NCBI GenBank assembly: GCA_900544545.1
Contig: UQVY01000004.1
Coordinates: 72,417 to 136,416, forward strand
Length of the DNA stretch: 64,000 nucleotides
Direction of reading: 5' to 3'
Source: an uncultured Eubacteriales bacterium
Lineage (GTDB): Bacteria > Bacillota > Clostridia > Christensenellales > CAG-314
The position numbers were made by a program, and so were the translations under genes. Below, one piece after another: positions 36,694-44,800 of the stretch; the stretch's first letter is position 1; each line of letters starts with the position of its first letter. The notes beneath the pieces were generated by a model, which saw nothing but the letters and a program-made list of their open reading frames with translations, was not told the origin of the DNA and did no database searches.

Positions 36694-38382
36694 TTAAAGC
36701 GATTTATTAAGTTCGTCAATCATTTCGCGCGCATACAGCAAAGAGTGTTCGCCTCTTTCTCCGCCACATAATCTTGCGATTTCCCTGACTTTTCCTTCTT
36801 CGTCGAGCCGTTTTATGAAAGTCTGCGTTTTATCTTCGACAATATCTTTCGATATAAGGAAATTCGTATTCGATAAAGCAGCCAACTGCGGAAGATGCGT
36901 AATTACGATACACTGGACTATGCCGGAAATTCTCTTGAGCTTCTGAGCCACTCTTAAAGCCATCTCTCCGCTGATTCCCGTATCGATTTCATCGAAAACC
37001 ATAATCGCGACGCCTTCGATTCTTGCGGAAATGCTCTTAATCGCAAGCATAAACCGAGACATTTCTCCGCCGGAGATAACCTTAATCAAAGGTTTAAGAG
37101 GCTCTCCTTTGTTAGCGGACATATAAAACTCGGCGCGATCGAAACCGTTCGGAGAAACAGTCCCCGAATAATACGTCGCAAAATCAGGCATTTCGTTAAA
37201 CTCCGCAGAAAAGACGGCACCCGACATTCCGAGGTCCTGAAGTTCGTTTTCCACCGCTCTGCAAAAGAGATCCGCGGATTCCCTCCTGAATTCGCTGAGT
37301 CTAACGGAAAGCTCGTACATAGCTTTAAGAATATCCGTTTTTTCCTTTTCAAGCTTTTCTACGATTTCCGAAGCCGCATCGAGCTTTTCAAACTCGGCTT
37401 TTGCATTCTCGCAAAAATCCAGTATATCCACTACGGAATTTCCGTACTTTCTTTTCAGATTCCTTATGACGGCAAGCCTTTCTTCTACTTCTTCCAGACG
37501 ATTTTCGTCGTATTCGAGATTGTCGGAGTAATTCTCAAGCTCTGCGGCAATATCGTTAAGTTCGAAACCTAAGCTTTCCGCTCTTCCGAAAATCGAATCG
37601 AGAGACGGATCGAATCGCATTGCGTTTTTGATTTCGGATACAACTCTTGATACCGAATCCGACGCAGACGCCTCTCCTATAAGTGAATCGAGTGCGTTTT
37701 TGACGCTTTCTTTTATTTTCTCGCTGTTGATAATCGTAAGTCTTTCATCCGAAAGCCTTTCTTCTTCACCGACGGTAAGTTCCGCTGCCTGAATTTCGTT
37801 AATCTGATAGCTCAACAAGTCCGAATTCCTTGCGCGTTCGGCTTCGTTTCCTCCAAAAGAATCCAATTCGGAAAGAATTTTCGACAAATCCTCGTATTTT
37901 TTTTGCAATTCGGCAAAAATCCCGCATTTTCTGTATCCGTCGATAACTCCGAGATGGCTTTCTTTCCGAAGCAGATTCAGATGTTCGCTTTGTCCGAAAA
38001 TATCCACGAGAACGGACGACACGCTTCTTAAAACGTTAAGCGTGGTGAGTCTTCCGTTTATACGGATTTCGCTTTTACCGCCGACGGACATCATTCTCGA
38101 TATAAAAACATCGTCGTCTTCAGGATAGAACCCGTTATTTTCGAGGACGATTCGGGCAGCCTCGCAGTCGCTTATATCGAAGACGGCTTGAACGATTGCT
38201 CTTTCCTCTCCGTGTTTAATAAGACTCTTGTCCGCTCTGTCGCCCAAAACGAATGCCAGCGAATCTATAATGATGGACTTACCCGAACCCGTTTCACCGC
38301 TAAGGCAGTTAAGTCCTTCGGTAAAATCAACCGTAAGTTCCTTTATCAGCGCGATATTGCTTACGTAAAGCTCTTTAAGCAT
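36694..38382 (-). CDS. recN: DNA repair protein RecN
   Basis: RecN is an SMC-like ATPase that acts early in double-strand break repair. The 562-residue product has Walker A GETGSGKS near residue 30, long central coiled-coil arms (about 150-360), the signature VISGGEMSRFMLAIK, and Walker B IMVFDEIDTGISG. It starts with the typical MLKELYVSNIALIKEL. argR ends nine bases upstream, the same pair as ahrC-recN in Bacillus. A GAGGAAGG site precedes the ATG. Confidence 0.97.
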   Translation of the reverse strand: MLKELYVSNIALIKELTVDFTEGLNCLSGETGSGKSIIIDSLAFVLGDRADKSLIKHGEERAIVQAVFDISDCEAARIVLENNGFYPEDDDVFISRMMSVGGKSEIRINGRLTTLNVLRSVSSVLVDIFGQSEHLNLLRKESHLGVIDGYRKCGIFAELQKKYEDLSKILSELDSFGGNEAERARNSDLLSYQINEIQAAELTVGEEERLSDERLTIINSEKIKESVKNALDSLIGEASASDSVSRVVSEIKNAMRFDPSLDSIFGRAESLGFELNDIAAELENYSDNLEYDENRLEEVEERLAVIRNLKRKYGNSVVDILDFCENAKAEFEKLDAASEIVEKLEKEKTDILKAMYELSVRLSEFRRESADLFCRAVENELQDLGMSGAVFSAEFNEMPDFATYYSGTVSPNGFDRAEFYMSANKGEPLKPLIKVISGGEMSRFMLAIKSISARIEGVAIMVFDEIDTGISGEMALRVAQKLKRISGIVQCIVITHLPQLAALSNTNFLISKDIVEDKTQTFIKRLDEEGKVREIARLCGGERGEHSLLYAREMIDELNKSL

Positions 38383-38391
38383 TTCCCTTCC

Positions 38392-38847
38392 TCAGGATTT
38401 AATCAATTCCGCAAGTCTGCCTTCAAGCTCGGATGCGTTTTCGTCGTTCTCGCAAATAACTATGAGAATATCCGCCCCCGCAAGAGTTCCGAGCATAAGC
38501 GGAGAATTGACCTGATCGATTACATTAGCGACAGCCCCCGCGCTTCCGGGGAGAGTTCTTACGACGATAAGGTTCCTGACGGTAACGACAGAAAGCACGG
38601 CTTCTTTGAAAAGGCTGATAAGCTTTCCGGGAATTTTATTGTCGGTGGTTTTCATCGTGGAATACTTGTATTTTCCGGTCTCGGTCATGGTTTTAACCAA
38701 TCCGAGTTCTTTTATATCTCTCGAAATAGTAGCCTGAGTAACGCTTATTCCCGACGCAATAAGTTCTCCTACGAGATCTTCCTGAGTTTCAACGTCTTTG
38801 CTTTTGATGATATCCAGTATTTTCGACTGCCTTGTGCTTCTTGACAT
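38392..38847 (-). CDS. argR: Arginine repressor ArgR/AhrC
   Basis: ArgR is a hexameric arginine-sensing repressor/activator of arginine synthesis and breakdown. The 151-residue protein has the N-terminal winged helix (ISVTQATISRDIKELGLVKT, about 33-52) and a C-terminal arginine-binding, oligomerisation domain with PGSAGAVANVIDQ and GTLAGADILIVIC. An ARG box lies just upstream of its promoter, which points to autoregulation. The leader of about 135 bases contains a CGGGT/ACCCG hairpin. Confidence 0.96.
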   Translation of the reverse strand: MSRSTRQSKILDIIKSKDVETQEDLVGELIASGISVTQATISRDIKELGLVKTMTETGKYKYSTMKTTDNKIPGKLISLFKEAVLSVVTVRNLIVVRTLPGSAGAVANVIDQVNSPLMLGTLAGADILIVICENDENASELEGRLAELIKS

Positions 38848-38994
38848 TATTCTTCTCCCTTATTTCCGTAAAATCGCATCGGGTAAACCCGACCGAAGCC
38901 GATTAATACGTCGATACCGTCTCGGAGAACGGACAAAAAAATCCCGTGACCGAAAAAAACGCGTTCAGATTGCGTTTTCAAGTCCGACTTTTCG

Positions 38995-39023
38995 ATTATA
39001 ACACTTTCTTATCGATAAGTCAA
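38995..39023 (-). promoter_or_regulatory. Sigma-A promoter of argR-recN
   Basis: TTGACT (39018-39023) and TATAAT (38995-39000) are 17 bases apart on the minus strand, with a leader of about 140 bases before argR. Confidence 0.85.
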
Positions 39024-39040
39024 GTTTTTAATGCAAAAAA

Positions 39041-39054
39041 TGAATATTTATTCA
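39041..39054. promoter_or_regulatory. ARG box (ArgR operator)
   Basis: TGAATATTTATTCA is a perfect 14-bp palindrome with the known ARG box pattern TGAAT-N4-ATTCA. It ends 17 bases upstream of the argR -35 and lies about 70 bases from the divergent hydrolase promoter. It could control one or both. Confidence 0.75.
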
Positions 39055-39124
39055 GTCGGTGTTTTTTAGTCGAAGATAACACGCTTTTGATTCCGTTCCC
39101 GATATTATGGCTACGAATCGTAGG

Positions 39125-39153
39125 TTGATTTTTCCGAAAAAACGTGCTATAAT
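39125..39153 (+). promoter_or_regulatory. Sigma-A promoter of the nicotinamidase-like gene
   Basis: TTGATT (39125-39130) and TATAAT (39148-39153) are 17 bases apart, 20 bases before the ATG. Confidence 0.85.
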
Positions 39154-39173
39154 AAAAGAAACGGAGGTTTTCG

Positions 39174-39680
39174 ATGAAAAAGGCTCTTATAGTTATCGAT
39201 ATGCAGAACGATTTTATAACAGGCTCATTGGCTAATCCGTCCGCCGAAGCAATTGTTAAACCTATTGCAGAAAAGATTGCTTCTTTTGACGGAACGGTTA
39301 TCGCTACCCGCGACTCTCACGATAAAAACTATCTCGAAACGAGCGAAGGAAAGGCTCTTCCCGTAATTCATTGCGTCATCGGAACGGAAGGCTGGAAAAT
39401 AGAAACAAATATCGCGGACGCGATACTCAAAAAAGAAGATCGGCTTATTTTGAATAAAGCGACCTTCGGAACTTTTGAATGGAATCTGAGCGATTACGAC
39501 TCGGTTGAAATCGTAGGAACCTGTACGGATATTTGCGTCGTTACCAACGCCCTGATAATCAAAACGATGTATCCCGACTGCAGGGTTACGGTCTTTTCGT
39601 CGCTGTGCGCGGGCCTTACGCCCGAAAAGCATCTTGCGGCTCTCGAAACTATGAGAAGCTGTCAGATTATCGTCGAATAA
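39174..39680 (+). CDS. Nicotinamidase-like cysteine hydrolase (isochorismatase fold)
   Basis: This 168-residue enzyme of the isochorismatase-like hydrolase family has the catalytic triad Asp9 (VIDMQNDF), Lys95 (NKATFGTF) and Cys121 (GTCTDICVVTNAL). The metal-site residues Asp47 and His49 (TRDSH) and His66 in HCVIGTEGW match the nicotinamidase pattern, so nicotinamide deamidation for NAD salvage is the best guess. Other amidase substrates are possible. GGAGG precedes the ATG. It is a single-gene transcript, divergent from argR. Confidence 0.82.
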   Translation: MKKALIVIDMQNDFITGSLANPSAEAIVKPIAEKIASFDGTVIATRDSHDKNYLETSEGKALPVIHCVIGTEGWKIETNIADAILKKEDRLILNKATFGTFEWNLSDYDSVEIVGTCTDICVVTNALIIKTMYPDCRVTVFSSLCAGLTPEKHLAALETMRSCQIIVE

Positions 39681-39705
39681 GCTTTCCGTAGGTATCGAAT
39701 CTTAA

Positions 39706-40311
39706 TCAGACAAAAATGAAACAAAGAATCGGACGGAAAAGAAGAACGTAAAGCACACTCAATACGAAACAAAAAACGATAAGACCGAGAACCGATAAGC
39801 ATGTCAGGATTATCGTTTTTTTCGTGGTGAAATCCCTTCTGCAAAAATCGTCTCCGCGGGTATAAACGATAACGAACGTCAGAAGAACTATGACAAAAAT
39901 CCCATAAATCAGAAAAATCGTTAATACGAGAAGAATTCCGAGGAGAACTAAAGTCTTTACGAGAACGCAAATTCCCGCGGTAAATCCGGCAGTAAAAATG
40001 AACAGAAAAACGTATTGAGCAATCGCCGCCCATTTATTTACGCCGCAAAGACAACTCAATATAACCGTAACGAGAACGGATGACACGAGAAGTCCGAAAA
40101 ACGAAAAGAAAGAGTTATTGATAAAAGTTTTGTAAGTAAAAATCCGCCCGCAGCCCATCCAGCCGTATTCAGCGATGACCGAATGGTTGAGTATCCCCGT
40201 GATTATTCCCAAAATCGTAATTATCACCGCAATAATCACGCAGTAAGACTTTTCTCGGAGCGTATTCATTAAAAAATCCGACTGTCCGGACAAAAAACGC
40301 TTTATTCTCAT
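39706..40311 (-). CDS. Small polytopic membrane protein, unknown (SpoIIM-like outline)
   Basis: About 201 residues with five hydrophobic segments: one after a basic N-terminus, then four in the C-terminal two thirds. A charged loop (YTRGDDFCRRDF) lies before the last one. The length and layout resemble SpoIIM, a membrane protein needed for engulfment, and spoIVB lies 54 bases upstream. I see no diagnostic motif, so this is only a suggestion. The start is uncertain: an ATG at 40311 or a TTG at 40335, neither with a good ribosome binding site. Confidence 0.55.
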   Translation of the reverse strand: MRIKRFLSGQSDFLMNTLREKSYCVIIAVIITILGIITGILNHSVIAEYGWMGCGRIFTYKTFINNSFFSFFGLLVSSVLVTVILSCLCGVNKWAAIAQYVFLFIFTAGFTAGICVLVKTLVLLGILLVLTIFLIYGIFVIVLLTFVIVYTRGDDFCRRDFTTKKTIILTCLSVLGLIVFCFVLSVLYVLLFRPILCFIFV

Positions 40312-40364
40312 ATTGCATTTTATTGTCCAGATCAATCGGATATTCTTATATTCTATGATAAAAT

Positions 40365-41480
40365 TTATTTTGCTTTATCGTACATAAATTCTGCGTAAAC
40401 GCCGTAACCTTTTGTTCCGTCGCTGACGAAAACGTGAGTTACCGCTCCGACAAGACAACCTTCCTGAATTATCGGGCTTCCGCTCATTCCCTGAACGATT
40501 CCGCCAGTCTTTTCAAGCAGTCTTTTATCCGTAATGCGAATTACTACACCTTTATCGCTTTCTCCGCTCTGCGAAGCAGCTTTAATAATTTCCGCTTCGT
40601 AAAGCTCGGGCGTTTCTCCGTCTACCGTGGTATAAACGTAGGCTTTTCCCGGCTTCACGGATTTTGACGAAAGAATCTTTATTTTCGGATAAGAACGATA
40701 ACTTTCGTCCGTAAACGTTCCGAAAACGCCTATTTTCCCGTTATGCGAAACCGAACCGAGTTTTTCATCCCTGAAATCGCCCCGAAGTTCCCCCGCTCGT
40801 CCGCGAACTCCCTTTATAACACCCGTTATTGCGCATTTATAGACCGTTCCTCCGCTTATCTTATATATCTCTCCGGTTTCGGGATTGACTATCGGATGTC
40901 CGAGCGAAGCGAATTTTCCGTCTTCTTTTACAAAAGTCAGAGTACCTATACCGCTGCTTCCTTCCTTTGTCCAAAGTCCGAGCTTATATCTTCCGCTCAT
41001 TACGTCGTACTGAGGTTTGATTTTTTTCTTTATTCTCTCCCCTCTGATAATCTCCAGCTCGACTTCGTTCCCTTCGCTTTCCGAAACGATTCTGCCGAGT
41101 TTGACGGAGCTGTTGATTTCTTCGCCGTTGATGCTTACGATAAGGTCGCCAATTCGTATATCCGCTTCGATTGCCGGACACTGCACGCCGTTACCGGTAA
41201 TTATCTCGCTGATACCTATTACTTTCACTCCACTCGATTCAAGACTTATTCCTATCGGAATTCCTCCGAGATATACTTCGCCTACTATAGTCTTGCCTTT
41301 AAAAATAGCTTTGCCGATTTTATCAATTATCGTTTCGCTTCCGAGCGCGACAAAGCGCTCGTCTACATCGGCTGCGCTATTTTCGCCGTAGGAAAAGACC
41401 GTTTTAAAAGGACAGAATACTGCGACTATCAGCGCAGTCAGAAGTATAAGAGCAATCAGCTTAGGTAAAGGTTTTTTCAT
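40365..41480 (-). CDS. spoIVB: SpoIVB signalling serine peptidase (S55)
   Basis: SpoIVB is made in the forespore, secreted into the intermembrane space, and cleaves SpoIVFA to release pro-sigma-K processing. The 371-residue product has an N-terminal membrane/signal segment (about 8-28), a PDZ domain (about 80-155) and an S55 protease domain with His195 (FASLGHP) and Ser335 (MSGSPI). GAGGA precedes the ATG. In Bacillus the order is ahrC-recN-spoIVB-spo0A; here two genes separate recN from spoIVB and spo0A does not appear. Confidence 0.93.
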   Translation of the reverse strand: MKKPLPKLIALILLTALIVAVFCPFKTVFSYGENSAADVDERFVALGSETIIDKIGKAIFKGKTIVGEVYLGGIPIGISLESSGVKVIGISEIITGNGVQCPAIEADIRIGDLIVSINGEEINSSVKLGRIVSESEGNEVELEIIRGERIKKKIKPQYDVMSGRYKLGLWTKEGSSGIGTLTFVKEDGKFASLGHPIVNPETGEIYKISGGTVYKCAITGVIKGVRGRAGELRGDFRDEKLGSVSHNGKIGVFGTFTDESYRSYPKIKILSSKSVKPGKAYVYTTVDGETPELYEAEIIKAASQSGESDKGVVIRITDKRLLEKTGGIVQGMSGSPIIQEGCLVGAVTHVFVSDGTKGYGVYAEFMYDKAK

Positions 41481-41555
41481 AATTCCTCACAAGATATGCC
41501 ATCAGGCGTAATTTTCCTTGTTAGTTTACCACCTTTACCTTTATTTATTCGTCTT

Positions 41556-42350
41556 TTATTTCCCCGTAAGTTTTTTATAAGCTTTATAAGCCAGCTCGGT
41601 ATAGTCCGCAAACGAGGAAAAAGTTGCTCCGGAATCTATTTTCATCTTTTCTATTTCGGCTTTGTCCGGTTTATTTACCTCTTTTTTGTTGAATATTTCG
41701 ATCATCTTTGTTTTGAAAAGCTGGATATTCAAAGCCCATCCCTTTCTCTCTCCCAAATCCGACGACCAATATCCGGTACAGCTTTTGTTTATTCCGCCGA
41801 GATAATTCGCCTGAGCAACCATCTGGTACTTACCGTTTGAAACGATTCCGACCGTAATTTCTCCTTTGCGAAGCATTTTTACGTAATACTCTCCGCCTTC
41901 GTCCGTAGATATGAAAGTATTAAGACTGCTCTTTTTTTTGCTTCTGTAATTCACCGTATATCTCGGCGGATTGAAATTATCTCCGTCTTCGCTTTTATAA
42001 TAAGCCGTAAACAGCGTAAATTCTTCCTTCCCTATACCGACGTTTTTAATATATTCTTTTTTCGAACCGTCGGCAACAATAACCGTTTCCACCTGATCTG
42101 ACGCAAAAGTTTCCGACCGATAATTACCTGCCACGAATAATTCCGAGGGAAGATAGTATTCTTCAATCGTCATATCTATTACGTTCCCAGATTTATCGGT
42201 AGTAAGAGATACTTCTCCGACGGAATTCCATCCTATAAGTCCATAAGCTTTTACGGTTACGCAAGTCCCGATCTGATTTTTTTCGCACCCCGCAACCGAA
42301 GCCGTCGTCAAAGCCAATCCGATCAGCAGCAGAAAGAATATCCTTCTCAT
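41556..42350 (-). CDS. Lipoprotein of unknown function
   Basis: With the ATG at 42350 (GGAGG at the right distance) the 264-residue product starts with a lipoprotein signal peptide: MRRI, a hydrophobic core, then the lipobox VAGC near residue 22. The mature part has two imperfect halves, each beginning with a V/G-x-V-S-L-type strand and a Y-x-L or Y-x-M segment (around residues 40-100 and 155-205). I do not recognise the family. It lies after the terminator of the nucleoside importer operon, so cotranscription is doubtful. Confidence 0.75.
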   Translation of the reverse strand: MRRIFFLLLIGLALTTASVAGCEKNQIGTCVTVKAYGLIGWNSVGEVSLTTDKSGNVIDMTIEEYYLPSELFVAGNYRSETFASDQVETVIVADGSKKEYIKNVGIGKEEFTLFTAYYKSEDGDNFNPPRYTVNYRSKKKSSLNTFISTDEGGEYYVKMLRKGEITVGIVSNGKYQMVAQANYLGGINKSCTGYWSSDLGERKGWALNIQLFKTKMIEIFNKKEVNKPDKAEIEKMKIDSGATFSSFADYTELAYKAYKKLTGK

Positions 42351-42414
42351 AAACAAAACCTCCGATAAATTTAGTTCGTTCCGATTATGCCCTCCTTTTT
42401 TCTCTTTATACGAA

Positions 42415-42446
42415 AACCGCACCGAACTTTACGTCCGATGCGGCAA
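42415..42446 (-). terminator. Terminator of the BMP-type ABC importer operon
   Basis: On the minus strand a stem of about 8 bp with one G-T wobble is followed by TTTTCG. It lies about 20 bases after the stop of the last permease gene. Confidence 0.65.
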
Positions 42447-42467
42447 TACGAATGAATTTTATTATCT

Positions 42468-43460
42468 TTATCTTCGTCCTTTGTCGTAAGGAATTCCTTC
42501 CGCTTTGGGACAACGCGACTTCTTTGACGTAAACGCAAGAACAACAAGCGTTAATATATACGGGAGCATTCTGTAAAGATAACTGGGAAGAGCAAGCTCC
42601 CTCAAAAAATAAACGCCGTTTTCGTTTATATCGAGATCCATATAGCTCGACGAAACGGTCTTTAACAATCCGAACAAAAGCGATCCCAAAACTATTCCCA
42701 AAGGTCTCCAGTTTCCGAAAATCATTATGGCGAGAGCCATAAAGCCCATTCCGTGAACCGTTCCTTCCGCCGAACCCGCAGCCGTCGTAACTATGTAAAT
42801 ATAGCCGCCGAGACCGGCAAGCGCACCCGAAATCGTAGTGCCGATATAACGCATTTTGTATACGTTGATACCCACCGAATCTGCTGCCTGAGGATGTTCG
42901 CCGCACGAACGGAGCCTTAATCCGAATTTCGTTTTATACAGGATAAGCGAAAGAACCACGAAAACGAGAATCGTTATGTACGTCGAAATATAAACCTTAT
43001 CGAAAAATCCCGCAAAAACACTGTTCGGGTCGATATTTTCGTTAAAGATAACGAAAGAGCCTGAATAAGGCGTTTCGAGCCGCTTCTGATGAACAATCTG
43101 CTCGATGCTGAAAAGAACTATAGCCGGAGCCATAAGGTTAAGAGCCGTACCGCCGATAGTCTGATCCGCTTTAAGCCTGACAGCCGAGAAGCTCAGAAGA
43201 AGAGAAAACGCGGCTCCCGCAAGTGCAGCTACAAGCATAGCGAGAAGAAATACCCATTGCGCATATTCTTCCGGAATCACGTAAACTCCGGCTGTCGGAG
43301 ACGCAAAATAAACGACGAGCGCGCCTACGAAAGAACCGAAAATCATTATACCTTCGAGCGCTATATTGATAATTCCGCTTCTTTCGGCAAAAACGCCGGC
43401 AAGCGCAACTATCATAAGAGGAACCATAAACTTCAGAACCTGTTGAATCAGAAACGCCAT
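42468..43460 (-). CDS. Nucleoside-type ABC importer, second permease (NupQ/YufQ-like)
   Basis: A 330-residue inner-membrane permease of the BPD_transp_2 family. About nine hydrophobic segments are visible, and the conserved RSGIINIALEGIMIFGSFVGA lies near the N-terminus. The loop GEHPQAADSVGINVYKMR is the usual contact with the ATPase. It pairs with the larger permease encoded three bases upstream. The BMP lipoprotein at the operon start indicates nucleosides or a related ligand. Confidence 0.92.
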   Translation of the reverse strand: MAFLIQQVLKFMVPLMIVALAGVFAERSGIINIALEGIMIFGSFVGALVVYFASPTAGVYVIPEEYAQWVFLLAMLVAALAGAAFSLLLSFSAVRLKADQTIGGTALNLMAPAIVLFSIEQIVHQKRLETPYSGSFVIFNENIDPNSVFAGFFDKVYISTYITILVFVVLSLILYKTKFGLRLRSCGEHPQAADSVGINVYKMRYIGTTISGALAGLGGYIYIVTTAAGSAEGTVHGMGFMALAIMIFGNWRPLGIVLGSLLFGLLKTVSSSYMDLDINENGVYFLRELALPSYLYRMLPYILTLVVLAFTSKKSRCPKAEGIPYDKGRR

Positions 43461-43463
43461 ATA

Positions 43464-44798
43464 TTATTCCTCCTTGATATCGTTTTTATCCGACGGATTC
43501 CCGCCCGCCGGAAGATTCTGCTTCTTTATTTCTGTCAAAGCCGTCGTTTTCTCGTTTTTCTTTTTGCGGCCAAGAAGAAAACGAAGAAGATTTGCAAATC
43601 CGCTGAAATAGATTATTACGGCTACTATCAGGTCGGCTATGTATTCGTTGTAATTCGCGAACGCTCTGAGATTAACGCCGCTGATATTGATTGCCGCAAG
43701 GAAAACCGACGAGAAAATAACGCCAATCGGATTATTGCAGGCAAGAAGAGCAATCGGGATACCGTTAAAGCCTTCGGAAGGAAGAGCAGTCGAAGTTTCC
43801 CACGCGAATTCCGTTCCGCCGTTGAGATAATAAAGAGCTGCGCCCATTCCCGAAAGAGCGCCCGCGATTATGAAAGAAAGAACGATATTTCTTTTTTCGT
43901 GCATTCCGGCGTATTTTGCGGCGTCTTTATTAAGTCCCGTCGCGCGAAGTTCATAACCGAACGTGGTTTTATTGATTACTATAAAGATTACTATCGCAAC
44001 TACTATCGCAATCAGAAAACCGCCGTCGGAACGGGGATTATCGAAAATCAAATCCAATCCCAACTTGGGAGTAGAAATTCCGTTGAAAGTAGTTTTATGA
44101 AGGAAGGATAACTTTCCCTCTTCGATATTCTTCATATTGGGAAGTCCGTCGAATACCCAACTGACGAGATTCGCAGCTATCCAGTTAGTCATTATACAAG
44201 TGATGACCTCGTTTATATTGAGAAAAGCCTTGAATAATCCCGGAATTACGCCCCAGACGGCTCCGGCCGCCATTCCCGCAATAAGAGCGAGAAGCCAGAT
44301 CCAAAAAGCCGTTTCCGGCGTAGAAGGTATTCCGAGAGCCACGAGAAGCGTCGTCATCGTGCCCATAAGATACTGACCGGGAGCACCGATATTGAAAAGA
44401 CCGGTCTTAAAAGCGACCGCAACCGACAAACCCGTAAGCAAGACGGGAGTCGCTCTGAAAATCAGTTCGTCGAAAGACGCCGCGTTAAAGCCTAAAGCAA
44501 TGTTTGCGGAATTGCCCGTGTAAAAAGGTCCGACAAAAAGAATCAGAATGCCTCTCAGCATATCGTTGAATTCGCCCTTGACCAGACCTACAATCAAAAG
44601 AATAACTACGCCTATGAGAAGACCGGCGATTATGGAACAGACGGACGCAAAAAAGCTCTTCGTTCCCTCTTTCTTTACAAGGACTTTAATCTTCGCCTCT
44701 TCATTGTCCACCGAAACGAACAACGACTTGAACCACCGACCGATCGATTCGAAAAACGACGAAAATCCTTTGTTTTTATCAGATTTATTTTCGCCCAT
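43464..44798 (-). CDS. Nucleoside-type ABC importer, first permease (NupP/YufP-like)
   Basis: A 444-residue permease of the same family as its neighbour, longer at both ends. A charged cytoplasmic N-terminus (about 1-50) precedes the first membrane helix, and a lysine-rich tail follows the last. GLFNIGAPGQYLMG and the ATPase-contact loop ATGLNKDAAKYAGM are present. I prefer the ATG at 44798, which has GGAGGAG eight bases upstream; an in-frame TTG six bases earlier overlaps the ATPase stop codon. Confidence 0.92.
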   Translation of the reverse strand: MGENKSDKNKGFSSFFESIGRWFKSLFVSVDNEEAKIKVLVKKEGTKSFFASVCSIIAGLLIGVVILLIVGLVKGEFNDMLRGILILFVGPFYTGNSANIALGFNAASFDELIFRATPVLLTGLSVAVAFKTGLFNIGAPGQYLMGTMTTLLVALGIPSTPETAFWIWLLALIAGMAAGAVWGVIPGLFKAFLNINEVITCIMTNWIAANLVSWVFDGLPNMKNIEEGKLSFLHKTTFNGISTPKLGLDLIFDNPRSDGGFLIAIVVAIVIFIVINKTTFGYELRATGLNKDAAKYAGMHEKRNIVLSFIIAGALSGMGAALYYLNGGTEFAWETSTALPSEGFNGIPIALLACNNPIGVIFSSVFLAAINISGVNLRAFANYNEYIADLIVAVIIYFSGFANLLRFLLGRKKKNEKTTALTEIKKQNLPAGGNPSDKNDIKEE

Positions 44799-44800
44799 CG

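Noticed and set aside
42406..42906. 166-residue minus-strand frame overlapping the second permease gene
   Set aside because: It is in another frame of the NupQ-like gene and has arginine- and tyrosine-rich sequence typical of an out-of-frame reading.
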